NCBI GenBank assembly: GCA_016763165.1
Contig: JAESUJ010000062.1
Location: 1 to 7,294, forward strand
DNA: 7,294 nucleotides
Direction: 5' to 3'
Source: Candidatus Babeliales bacterium
GTDB lineage: Bacteria > Babelota > Babeliae > Babelales > CAZZPM01
Both the position numbers and the translations under genes were made by a program. Every line of letters begins with the position of its first letter. Positions within the stretch are counted from its first letter, which is position 1. Below the pieces are notes generated by a model. That model searched no databases. It saw only the letters and a program-made list of their open reading frames with translations, and was not told where the DNA came from. Of this stretch, positions 1-6,101 are shown piece after piece.

Positions 1-1286
1 ATCATTTCTGCTTGGAATTCAGACTGACCGTATTGTAATGCTTGTTTACATAGTTGTAAAACTTTATATAAATGATTACTATGTCTTTCATTCAATGTAT
101 ATGCCGTTTTACTTGAAGAACAGAGCTCTTGTACATGAACATCAAGCGCAAGAAATAGCTTTTGCAATGCTTTTTGATTAGATGCTGAAACAGCATACTT
201 TTTAATACTTCTTAAGAAATATTCATTATTATTAATGCTAGACTGTATATCTGACTTGGTTTGAACCACTAATATTTTATCGGAATACGCATCAAAAAGT
301 TTCTTGTAAATTCCCGATTCATCATGAGATAGAACAGAAGTTCCATCAATAATAAGCAAAATAATATCTGCCGCTATCGCCTCTTTCCAAGATCTCTCGA
401 TACCTTCTTTTTCAATCGCATCATCAGTTCGACGAAGCCCTGCAGTATCAACATATGTTCTAAAAAAACCGTTTGAATATTGCGATGCTTCAATCGTATC
501 ACGCGTTGTCCCTGCTTGTGCACTTACAATCGCACGATCTTTTCCAACTAATGCATTGAATAATGTTGACTTACCAGCATTGACAGATCCAATCAATGCA
601 ATACGAATACCATCTTTGAATCGTTGTTGCTCGCTGTTTTTTGATAGTGTTGTAGCTATTGATTCGATAATATTTTTAATTTTATCCTCGATCTGAATAT
701 GAAAATCCAAATCACGTTGCTCTTCATCAAGAAATTCAAACGAAGCCTCAACCAACACCAAAAGATGTAATAATTTTTCTTCTATATTCAAAACATACGA
801 TGACAAACTTCCATGTAACTGTTGCAAAGCTGCATCAACAATATTTTCATTTGTTGCTGTAATCAGCTCATGAATCGCTTCAGCTTGTAAAATATCAATT
901 TTATCACTTAAAAGAGCACGTTTTGAAAACTCACCTGGATCAGCTTTTCTAATACCTTGATCACGCGCCGCTCCATAAACTGCGCTGATAATACATGGAT
1001 TATTATGCAAAGTAAGTTCGATAGTATCTTGTCCTGTAAAAGTTTTTGGTCCTCGCATCGCAAATAACATGCAATCATCAATAACTTTACCAGTTACAGG
1101 ATTTTTCAAAGAAATATGATGTATCGTATGAGACTTAATCGTTGAAAGTTTTTTTTCATTACGAAGAATAACAAGTGGTTCCAGATGCTTGTATACATCA
1201 ATGCCAACAAACCGCATCAATGCAAGTGCCCCTTTTCCTTGGGGAGTACACAACGCAACTATAGGTTCTTCATGATATAACAACAT
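1..1286 (-). CDS. mnmE: tRNA uridine-5-carboxymethylaminomethyl(34) synthesis GTPase MnmE (partial, 3' end off window)
   Basis: MnmE (TrmE) is a dimeric GTPase that, with MnmG, installs the carboxymethylaminomethyl/aminomethyl group at C5 of wobble uridine 34 in certain tRNAs. From the ATG at 1286, 428 codons are visible. The N-terminal tetrahydrofolate-binding domain covers about residues 1-118 (PIVALCTPQGKGALALMR, then TFTGQDTIEL). The helical domain begins with GEFSKRALLSDKIDILQAEA (119-138). The embedded G domain is at about 225-385: P-loop GSVNAGKS (233-240), G2 GTTRDT (259-264), G3 DTAGLRRTDD (280-289) and G4 TKSD (343-346), where the family normally has NKxD. NERHSNHL (399-406) marks the return to the helical domain. 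Family members are about 450-460 residues and end in CxGK, so roughly 25-35 residues, including that catalytic cysteine motif, lie beyond base 1. The start is 8 bases after the jag-like stop, which implies co-transcription. Identity is certain from the motifs. Confidence 0.97.
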   Translation of the reverse strand, partial: MLLYHEEPIVALCTPQGKGALALMRFVGIDVYKHLEPLVILRNEKKLSTIKSHTIHHISLKNPVTGKVIDDCMLFAMRGPKTFTGQDTIELTLHNNPCIISAVYGAARDQGIRKADPGEFSKRALLSDKIDILQAEAIHELITATNENIVDAALQQLHGSLSSYVLNIEEKLLHLLVLVEASFEFLDEEQRDLDFHIQIEDKIKNIIESIATTLSKNSEQQRFKDGIRIALIGSVNAGKSTLFNALVGKDRAIVSAQAGTTRDTIEASQYSNGFFRTYVDTAGLRRTDDAIEKEGIERSWKEAIAADIILLIIDGTSVLSHDESGIYKKLFDAYSDKILVVQTKSDIQSSINNNEYFLRSIKKYAVSASNQKALQKLFLALDVHVQELCSSSKTAYTLNERHSNHLYKVLQLCKQALQYGQSEFQAEM

Positions 1287-1294
1287 AGCAGAAA

Positions 1295-2095
1295 CTATTC
1301 GCTCTCTGCTTCTTGCAATCCAAAAACAACTCTATACCCTTTGCACTTCTTTTTAAATTCTCTTTTAACCATCTGTAACATCAAAAATGCAAGACTTGTA
1401 TATACTTTATATTCTTGATCTTTATTTTCACACAAAGGTTTTTCAAATGTGATTCTAAGCTGTAGCTTTTCAACCTTATGAATAAAGGGAACTTGTAAAT
1501 CCATATATTTGAAAATATCTTGCAAGAAAGCAATAACTGATTCTATCATCGGCTCAGTCCAACGCTCACGCATCACTTGATCACTTTTAACTTCTGCAAG
1601 AGGAGCATCGCTTTGAACAATATTTTTAATTTGTACGTTTGGCTTCTGTTCTTTATCTGATTTACTCGCTGGGGCACTGTTCTGAAACACTTTTTTTTCA
1701 CTGCTCTGCTTCTTAGCTAGAAGCCCGTGCTTTACTTTATTTTCTTGCTCTTTTTTGATATCTGTTTTCTTTACAAAAGGAGCGTCAGAAAAGCAATCCG
1801 TCTCGGCCTTTAATTTTTCTGTATCACGCATCACTTTTTCAAGGATATCATCGTGATTAACTTTTTTTTTATTATCATATCGAGGTGTATTTCTACCTTG
1901 ATTATTCCGTCTTTCATGATGAGCAAAATCGTATGAAATAGAGACTACAACAGAATTTTTCCATGTAATTCCCAAAAATCGATGCTCTTCATTCTTCAAA
2001 ATTTTAATAGAAAACTCTTCTGGTTTTCCAACCTTATCCCACGCTTCTTGAATTGCCTTCATTACAGAAGAACCTTCTTGTAATAACGATTTCAT
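1295..2095 (-). CDS. Jag/KhpB-like protein: Jag_N domain, long charged linker, degenerate KH, no R3H
   Basis: Jag (KhpB/EloR) proteins are cytoplasmic RNA-binding proteins with Jag_N, KH and R3H domains, linked in other bacteria to YidC and cell elongation. From the ATG at 2095 there are 266 residues. Residues 1-55 fit Jag_N (MKSLLQEGSSVMKAIQEAW, then IKILKNEEHRFLGITWKNSV). Residues 56-175 are a lysine/glutamate-rich, probably disordered linker. Residues 178-260 resemble a Jag KH domain: a helix with ESVIAFLQDIF, strand LQLRITFEKP, and YTSLAFLMLQMVKREF followed by strand GYRVVFGL. The GxxG loop that grips RNA is replaced by about ENKD (223-226), and the protein ends at residue 266 with no R3H domain. 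Position directly before mnmE is the usual place of jag, though yidC is missing upstream. A TTG 6 bases further upstream is possible but sits too close to the Shine-Dalgarno. Family assignment is likely; retained RNA binding is doubtful. Confidence 0.78.
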   Translation of the reverse strand: MKSLLQEGSSVMKAIQEAWDKVGKPEEFSIKILKNEEHRFLGITWKNSVVVSISYDFAHHERRNNQGRNTPRYDNKKKVNHDDILEKVMRDTEKLKAETDCFSDAPFVKKTDIKKEQENKVKHGLLAKKQSSEKKVFQNSAPASKSDKEQKPNVQIKNIVQSDAPLAEVKSDQVMRERWTEPMIESVIAFLQDIFKYMDLQVPFIHKVEKLQLRITFEKPLCENKDQEYKVYTSLAFLMLQMVKREFKKKCKGYRVVFGLQEAESE

Positions 2096-2103
2096 GTACA
2101 AAA

Positions 2104-2112
2104 CCTTTCCTT
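2104..2112 (-). promoter_or_regulatory. Ribosome binding site deciding the start of the jag-like gene
   Basis: The minus strand reads AAGGAAAGG here, with 8 bases to the ATG at 2095. The alternative TTG at 2101 would be only 2 bases away, so the ATG is preferred. An internal ATG at 2062 also has an AAGAAGG about 10 bases upstream, but starting there would delete the first strand of the Jag_N domain. Confidence 0.7.
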
Positions 2113-2225
2113 ACAAATAATCTATAATTACCACTTGTTAAATTTTCATTCCATATTCATAAAAAATAGATTTTCCATCATGATATACAAAGAAAATTGA
2201 ACAAAAAATTTCATAACAATACCAG
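2113..2225. other. Non-coding spacer between the tRNA terminator and the jag-like gene
   Basis: This is an AT-rich stretch with no coding potential on either strand. Because the tRNA terminator lies just upstream, a promoter for the jag-like gene and mnmE is expected here. I see no convincing -35/-10 pair. The best -10 candidate on the minus strand is TATAGA at 2121-2126, without a good -35 at 17 bases. Confidence 0.4.
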
Positions 2226-2266
2226 AAAAAAATAAAAAGTCGCTTGTGAAACTACTACTAAGCAAC
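2226..2266 (-). terminator. Rho-independent terminator after tRNA-Gly
   Basis: On the minus strand GTTGCTT (2266-2260) pairs with AAGCGAC (2245-2239): 7 bp with one G-U pair and a 14-base loop. It is followed at once by the T-tract TTTTTATTTTTTT (2238-2226). It lies about 25 bases after the encoded CCA of the tRNA, as expected for a single-gene tRNA transcript. It implies that the downstream jag-like gene has its own promoter. Confidence 0.75.
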
Positions 2267-2290
2267 TAACACCCCCGACAAAAAATGAAA

Positions 2291-2365
2291 TGGAGCGGGA
2301 AACGGGATTCGAACCCGCGACCCCTGCCTTGGCAAGGCAGTGCTCTACCACTGAGCTATTCCCGC
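2291..2365 (-). tRNA. tRNA-Gly (anticodon GCC), CCA encoded
   Basis: The minus strand from 2365 folds as a complete cloverleaf. The acceptor is GCGGGAA/TTCCCGC (7 bp), with TA at positions 8-9. The D arm is GCTC-AGTGGTA-GAGC and the anticodon arm is CTGCC-TTGCCAA-GGCAG with anticodon GCC. The variable loop is GGGTC and the T arm is GCGGG-TTCGAAT-CCCGT. Discriminator T (2294) is followed by genome-encoded CCA at 2293-2291. The anticodon decodes GGC and GGU glycine codons. The gene has its own promoter and terminator and stands alone between the hydrolase gene and the jag-like gene. Confidence 0.98.
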
Positions 2366-2396
2366 AACATGTATGAAAACATACATAACATTAACT

Positions 2397-2424
2397 ATGT
2401 TAGCAGACAGAAACTGCTTGTCAA
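2397..2424 (-). promoter_or_regulatory. Sigma70-type promoter of tRNA-Gly
   Basis: On the minus strand a perfect -35 TTGACA (2424-2419) is followed by 16 bases and an extended -10 TGC-TAACAT (hexamer 2402-2397). Transcription would start near 2390, about 25 bases before the mature tRNA 5' end at 2365. The -35 box sits in the loop of the inverted repeat at 2411-2437. Confidence 0.65.
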
Positions 2425-2452
2425 CGAAAAGCAGTTTTTTTCTATTTTTTTT
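2411..2452 (+). terminator. Inverted repeat with plus-strand T-tract (terminator-like), just after the hydrolase stop
   Basis: AAACTGCTT (2411-2419) and AAGCAGTTT (2429-2437) form a perfect 9-bp stem with a 9-base loop. On the plus strand the stem runs into TTTTCTATTTTTTTT (2438-2452), a textbook intrinsic terminator, yet no plus-strand gene lies upstream. On the minus strand the same hairpin begins 4 bases after the hydrolase stop codon but is followed only by TTTCTGTCTGC, a poor T-tract, so it could at best be a weak terminator for that gene. Confidence 0.55.
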
Positions 2453-3431
2453 CAGACTTTTTTTCTTGACATGTAAAACCAGTTCCATCTTGGTGCAAGA
2501 TAAGTTTATAATGCTTCCCATCAAGAATATGTTTATCGACAACCTGCTGCGCTGCAAGCCATTGTGCCATTAGTGGATTATGAAGTTCTCCATGCCCTGG
2601 CGAAATAAGTAAGTTCGACATGCTATTCGCAGCAAAAACAAGTTCTATTTGCGAGATACGTGGATGAGCTGGATATTCATGTTTCATCTGACCACCAACC
2701 ATCTGAATCCAATCTGCTTGAGAATAGTAAGATGCTACACGCTTGATAGCATTCATATTTGGAGAATAATTACCAACCAAAATAGGCGTTGCTAAAAGTT
2801 CTACACGATGCATAACAAATTGCTTCCTCACAAAACGAAGCCCATCACTATCAACTTCAAGAAGCATTCTGGATAAATAATCAACTGATTCTTCTAACTT
2901 TTTATACAGATTCTCTTCAATAATTTGTATATTTTCTTGGGCTTTACGTACCGCTTCTTGATTTTTTGAATCATCATCAAATTCCCTGCTATACGAATAT
3001 GGAAAGTCTTCATGCAAATAATATGGTTCTGATACAAAGAGTCTTGTCATGTTATGTATTTTTTCGGAAATATCACCTTGATAATGCTGGACAGCATATT
3101 GAGCCGTATCAAGCAAATGACTCGCAATATTAATTACGCTCCCACCATGACTATGTCCAATAAAGGTTTTTTCTTCATCCTCTGGTCGTTTTATAATATA
3201 CTCACACAACTGGCGAGCTGCTTCGATATGTGCATCTGATGAAAGCTTGCCTGACCAGAGAAAAGACTCAATCGTATCAGTTATATTCACATCGGTATAA
3301 GCCTTGTGAAAGTCGCCTCCTTTTTTATGCCATGGATCATTTTTTGCAAATGTTCCATGAACAAGAACAACTATTCCTTGAAGATTGCATAAAAACAGTA
3401 AAAACAATATTGATAGCATAGATTTTTTCAT
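2442..3431 (-). CDS. Secreted serine alpha/beta hydrolase (lipase/esterase-like)
   Basis: The product has 329 residues. Residues 1-19 form an export signal (MKKS followed by a leucine-rich core). It leads directly into the first core strand and oxyanion motif VVLVHGTF (21-28), so it may act as an uncleaved anchor. The nucleophile elbow is GHSHGG (92-97) with Ser94, the G-x-S-x-G signature of lipases and esterases. Likely partners, inferred from order and spacing, are Asp240 (SQADW) and His280 or His284 (PGHGELHNP). A charged helical insertion at about 141-195 separates the nucleophile from the second half and could be a lid. The C-terminal residues are lysine/glutamate-rich. The start has AGGAG 5 bases upstream at 3437-3441. 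The fold is well supported; the substrate (lipid, ester or amide) and any role at the host interface are unknown. Confidence 0.85.
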   Translation of the reverse strand: MKKSMLSILFLLFLCNLQGIVVLVHGTFAKNDPWHKKGGDFHKAYTDVNITDTIESFLWSGKLSSDAHIEAARQLCEYIIKRPEDEEKTFIGHSHGGSVINIASHLLDTAQYAVQHYQGDISEKIHNMTRLFVSEPYYLHEDFPYSYSREFDDDSKNQEAVRKAQENIQIIEENLYKKLEESVDYLSRMLLEVDSDGLRFVRKQFVMHRVELLATPILVGNYSPNMNAIKRVASYYSQADWIQMVGGQMKHEYPAHPRISQIELVFAANSMSNLLISPGHGELHNPLMAQWLAAQQVVDKHILDGKHYKLILHQDGTGFTCQEKKSEKK

Positions 3432-3452
3432 AGATTCTCCTTTTTCCCTTTT

Positions 3453-3488
3453 AAAAAAAATAGCCTACCAAGTAACTGGTAGGCTATT
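3453..3488 (-). terminator. Rho-independent terminator of ndk
   Basis: On the minus strand TAGCCTACC (3486-3478) pairs with GGTAGGCTA (3469-3461) over an 8-base loop; two outer A-T pairs extend the stem to 11 bp. Eight T residues follow (3460-3453). It begins about 25 bases after the ndk stop. It is a strong terminator and overlaps the likely promoter of the hydrolase gene. Confidence 0.88.
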
Positions 3489-3494
3489 ATATCA
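3486..3494 (-). promoter_or_regulatory. Extended -10 promoter of the hydrolase gene, overlapping the ndk terminator
   Basis: The minus strand reads TGATATAAT here, a perfect extended -10 (TGn-TATAAT). The -35 region 17 bases upstream is T-rich but poor, which extended -10 promoters tolerate. Initiation would fall near 3479, inside the 5' arm of the ndk terminator. The hydrolase mRNA would then lack most of that arm and could not fold the terminator. The leader would be about 48 bases. Confidence 0.55.
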
Positions 3495-3512
3495 GAATCT
3501 TTTAGTAAAAAA

Positions 3513-3923
3513 CTATACTAACTCTGGAAATATTAAAGCTATTTCTCTTTGCGCTGTATCAGCAGCATCAGATCCATGAACCGCATTATTATCTAAAGAG
3601 ATTGCATATAACTTGCGCAATGTATTTTCAGCAGCATCAGCTGGATTAGTTGCACCAATTAATTCTCTCCATGAGCTCACTGCATTATCTTTCTCAAGAA
3701 TTAAAGCAGTTACGGGACCTGAAGAGATAAAAGCTACAAGACCTTCAAAAAAAGGCTTTCCTTTATGCTCTTCATAAAACTTTTCTGCCAATGCACGCTC
3801 AATTGTTATCTCTTTTTGAGCTGCAATAGAAAAGCCTTCTTTTCCTATGCGAGCCAAGATATCTTTTGCATGCCCTGCTGCCATTGCATCAGGCTTAATC
3901 ATAGCATATGTTCTTGTTTTCAT
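3513..3923 (-). CDS. ndk: Nucleoside diphosphate kinase
   Basis: Ndk moves the gamma-phosphate of ATP to nucleoside diphosphates through a phosphohistidine and keeps the NTP and dNTP pools balanced. The protein has 136 residues, the normal bacterial length. It carries the expected landmarks: YAMIKPDA with Lys10 at the start, HKGKPFF (53-59), SSGPV (67-71), WRELIGATNP (85-94) with Arg86 and Thr92, TLRKLYA with Arg103, and the active-site signature NAVHGSDA (113-120) with catalytic His116. The last signature residue is Ala instead of Ser, a common variant. The gene lies 67 bases after rpsA with no clear promoter of its own, so it is probably co-transcribed with rpsA through the intervening hairpin. 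A strong terminator follows it. Confidence 0.98.
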   Translation of the reverse strand: MKTRTYAMIKPDAMAAGHAKDILARIGKEGFSIAAQKEITIERALAEKFYEEHKGKPFFEGLVAFISSGPVTALILEKDNAVSSWRELIGATNPADAAENTLRKLYAISLDNNAVHGSDAADTAQREIALIFPELV

Positions 3924-3942
3924 ATTTTTCTTTCACTTGCAG

Positions 3943-3977
3943 TAAAGAAGCAGCACTGTTAAAGCGCTGCTTCTTTA
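3943..3977 (-). repeat. 12-bp hairpin in the rpsA-ndk intergenic region
   Basis: TAAAGAAGCAGC (3943-3954) and GCTGCTTCTTTA (3966-3977) are perfect inverted repeats around an 11-base loop. On the minus strand the hairpin starts about 13 bases after the rpsA stop and ends 19 bases before the ndk ATG. No T-tract lies outside the stem, only TTCTTT within its 3' arm. It therefore looks more like a partial terminator or an mRNA-stabilising or processing hairpin that sets rpsA against ndk expression. Confidence 0.6.
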
Positions 3978-3990
3978 TCTCTCAATTTAC

Positions 3991-5901
3991 TTATTTATCG
4001 TCTTCTTTGTTTTTTGCAGCATGAGCTTCAAGTGCTTGTTGTAACGCGCTCTTCATTGATGAATCAAATCCACCACTTGATTTGCTTGTTGTATCATGAC
4101 GAGGAGCAGCTGATGTTTTTCTTTGTGAAACTTTCTTTTCAAAAGATTGCGATCGATCTGATCGTTCTGGTCGTTCTGATCGCTCTGGTCTCTCTGAGCG
4201 CTCTGGTCGAACTTGTCGTTCTTGAACTGCTTCTTTTGCTTTAGTTTCTTCAGGTTCTGTAATAACACGAAGACTTAAACCAAGTTTACGTTCTTCTTTG
4301 CTTACTTTCACAACCTTGAATTCTCTTTCTTCACCAAGTTTTACAAAGTCTTCAACTTTAGCAACTTCTTGATTTGATAATTCAGAAATATGAACTAAAC
4401 CTTCAACACCATTTTCAAAGCGAATAAATGCTCCAAAATGAGTAGTCTTAGAAACAATACCTTTAACAACTTTATCAACAGGGAAATCTACTTCAATATT
4501 TTCCCATGGATCACGATCAAGTTGCTTGATACCTAATGAAACACGCTTGCTTGATACATCAATTGCCAAGATAACTGCGTCAATTGGATCACCTTTTTTG
4601 TACTTATCGCCTGGATGAACAATATGATCAGTCCATGAAATATCAGAGATATGAACCAATCCATCAACACCATCATGCAATTGAACAAATAGACCAAAAT
4701 CGGTAATATTATTAACTTTTCCAGATATTTTTTCACCAACTTTAAATCTCTCAGCAACAACTTGCCATGGATCTTCATGTAATTGTTTGATACTCAATGA
4801 CATACGACGATTGTCCTTGTCAAGAGCAACAACCAACACTTCAACCTCTTGGCCAACTGTAAAGAACTTAGATAAGTTATGAATACGTTCTGTCCAAGAA
4901 ACTCCAGAAATATGAACCAATCCTTCAATTCCCTTAGCAACTTCAACAAATAAACCGTAGTCGGTAATACTTGAAACAGTTCCTTTAATGGTTTTATCAA
5001 CAGGATATTTTCCTTCAACATCTTCCCAAGGATTTGATTGAAGTTGTTTCATACCAAATGAAATCTTCTCATGTTTTTTGTCAAAAGAAATGATTTTAAC
5101 AGTAACAACATCACCAATTTTAACTAATTCACTTGGATGCGCGATACGTCCCCAAGACATGTCAGTGATGTGTAACAAACCATCAATACCACCAATATCA
5201 ACGAAAACACCGTAGTTGGTGATATTTTTAACAGTACCTTGTAATACTTGACCTTCATCAAGAATTTCCAATGCACGTTTTTTATCTTCAACACGCTGTT
5301 CTTCAAGATATTTACGACGTGAAACAATTACGTTTCCACGCTTCTTGTTTACTTTTAAAATCTTACATTCAATTTCTTGCCCAACAAATTGATCAAAATT
5401 GCTTACGCGCTGCGTATCAACTTGTGAACCAGGTAAGAATGCAGGAATACCGATGTCAACACTCAAGCCACCTTTAACTTTATGTGTAACAACACCACGA
5501 ACAGGCTCGTCAGATGCAGCAAGTTCAGAAATACGATCCCATGCTTTCAATGATTTCGCCTTTTGATAAGACAAAATTACTGAACCATTCATATCTTCAA
5601 GATGATCGAGTAAAACTTCGATTTCATCATCAACATTAAACTTTTTTAATTCAAAATCAGAAAATTCATAATTTGGAATCAATCCATCAGACTTATAGTT
5701 AATGGTAACTAAAACACCATTGCTATCTTTCTGAAGAATCTTACCTAAAATAACATTGCCGCTTTTAAACAGAGAACCAAGTTCACTATAAAGATCAGTG
5801 ATTTCTTGCTTCTGTGTCGAGTCAAGGATAAAAACCTCATCCAACAATGTTTCAGTTAACATAGCGTTATGAGCACTATTTTGCATATGTTTTATCGACA
5901 T
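3991..5901 (-). CDS. rpsA: Small ribosomal subunit protein S1, six S1 domains plus charged repeat tail
   Basis: S1 binds mRNA on the 30S platform and helps start translation of structured or weak-SD messages. The product has 636 residues, against 557 in E. coli. Six S1 (OB-fold) domains lie at about 48-114, 133-197, 216-286, 303-373, 388-460 and 474-547. The first two are the divergent ribosome-anchoring type (for example GIPAFLPGSQVD, 151-162). Domains 3-6 carry the RNA-binding pattern, for example ITDYGLFVE and GLVHIS in domain 4. After residue 550 comes an arginine/glutamate/serine-rich tail with repeated ERPERS (565-583), ending in a short amphipathic stretch (MKSALQQALEAHAAK). The ATG at 5901 has AAGGAAAGGG 6 bases upstream. 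Two candidate promoters lie between this gene and the hairpin near 6100; ndk follows. Confidence 0.97.
   Translation of the reverse strand: MSIKHMQNSAHNAMLTETLLDEVFILDSTQKQEITDLYSELGSLFKSGNVILGKILQKDSNGVLVTINYKSDGLIPNYEFSDFELKKFNVDDEIEVLLDHLEDMNGSVILSYQKAKSLKAWDRISELAASDEPVRGVVTHKVKGGLSVDIGIPAFLPGSQVDTQRVSNFDQFVGQEIECKILKVNKKRGNVIVSRRKYLEEQRVEDKKRALEILDEGQVLQGTVKNITNYGVFVDIGGIDGLLHITDMSWGRIAHPSELVKIGDVVTVKIISFDKKHEKISFGMKQLQSNPWEDVEGKYPVDKTIKGTVSSITDYGLFVEVAKGIEGLVHISGVSWTERIHNLSKFFTVGQEVEVLVVALDKDNRRMSLSIKQLHEDPWQVVAERFKVGEKISGKVNNITDFGLFVQLHDGVDGLVHISDISWTDHIVHPGDKYKKGDPIDAVILAIDVSSKRVSLGIKQLDRDPWENIEVDFPVDKVVKGIVSKTTHFGAFIRFENGVEGLVHISELSNQEVAKVEDFVKLGEEREFKVVKVSKEERKLGLSLRVITEPEETKAKEAVQERQVRPERSERPERSERPERSDRSQSFEKKVSQRKTSAAPRHDTTSKSSGGFDSSMKSALQQALEAHAAKNKEDDK
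4153..4209 (-). repeat. ERPERS-type hexapeptide tandem repeat in the S1 tail
   Basis: This DNA encodes residues 565-583 of S1, about three units of a six-residue Arg-Pro-Glu-Arg-Ser-Glu/Asp motif. The 18-base units are imperfect at the DNA level (for example TGATCG, TGGTCG and TGAGCG variants), so the amino-acid pattern has been kept while codons diverged. The tail is probably disordered and RNA-contacting. Confidence 0.7.
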
Positions 5902-5925
5902 TCGATACCCTTTCCTTCCTTCAAT

Positions 5926-5954
5926 ATTATCATGCGATTGAAAAAAGGTCTAAA
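5926..5954 (-). promoter_or_regulatory. Candidate proximal promoter of rpsA
   Basis: On the minus strand -35-like TTTAGA (5954-5949) is separated by 17 bases from -10-like GATAAT (5931-5926), which matches TATAAT at five of six positions. Initiation near 5919 would give a leader of about 18 bases consisting mostly of the Shine-Dalgarno region. Confidence 0.4.
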
Positions 5955-5977
5955 AATAAATAAAATACCACAAGAAA

Positions 5978-6006
5978 AAGATACCAGAAAAAGAACTGTT
6001 TTGCAA
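5978..6006 (-). promoter_or_regulatory. Candidate distal promoter of rpsA
   Basis: On the minus strand -35-like TTGCAA (6006-6001) lies 17 bases before an extended -10 TGG-TATCTT (hexamer 5983-5978). Initiation near 5971 would give a leader of about 70 bases. It may act together with, or instead of, the proximal candidate. Confidence 0.35.
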
Positions 6007-6057
6007 AAAAAAAAGAATGTTGAATTATTTTTTAATAGAAATTTAAAGTGATTAGCT

Positions 6058-6101
6058 AAAGTTAAGGACACATGTAATTAAATATATGTGCCCTTAACTT
6101 T
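6058..6101 (-). terminator. Long hairpin after the small basic protein gene (probable terminator, possibly bidirectional)
   Basis: AAAGTTAAGG (6058-6067) pairs with CCTTAACTTT (6092-6101), and CACAT (6069-6073) with ATGTG (6086-6090). Between them, 6068/6091 is an A-C mismatch in plus-strand RNA but a G-U pair in minus-strand RNA, so the minus-strand transcript forms an unbroken 16-bp stem. It begins 18 bases after the stop at 6120. The minus-strand T-tract is poor (TTTAGC). The plus side ends in TTTTT (6099-6103), so action in both directions is possible. Confidence 0.55.

Larger units (their letters stand above)
5902..6057. other. AT-rich rpsA upstream region
   Basis: Apart from the two candidate promoters and the S1 Shine-Dalgarno, I see no gene here. 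A 60-codon plus-strand reading frame (5869-6051) overlaps the rpsA start, is lysine-rich because of A-runs, and has no ribosome binding site. The A/T-tracts near 6001-6036 could serve as an UP-element-like or bent segment for rpsA transcription. Confidence 0.4.

Noticed and set aside
2121..2128. TATAAT on the plus strand as a promoter
   Set aside because: No plus-strand gene or suitable -35 is nearby. In such AT-rich DNA a chance match is expected.
2285..2476. Plus-strand reading frame of 63 codons over the tRNA gene
   Set aside because: Its conserved-looking start is a translation of the tRNA-Gly complement, a common false gene call. There is no ribosome binding site and the rest is low-complexity A/T sequence.
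4153..4209. Possible CRISPR-like or satellite repeat
   Set aside because: The units are contiguous 18-base in-frame coding repeats with no spacers, explained fully by the S1 peptide repeat.
4014..4268. Overlapping reading frames on both strands over the S1 repeat tail
   Set aside because: Their low-complexity composition (Leu/Val-rich on plus, Asp/Gln-rich on minus) is a by-product of the ERPERS repeat DNA read in other frames.
5869..6051. 60-codon plus-strand frame ahead of rpsA
   Set aside because: It starts inside rpsA on the opposite strand, has no Shine-Dalgarno and is lysine-rich only because of A-runs.
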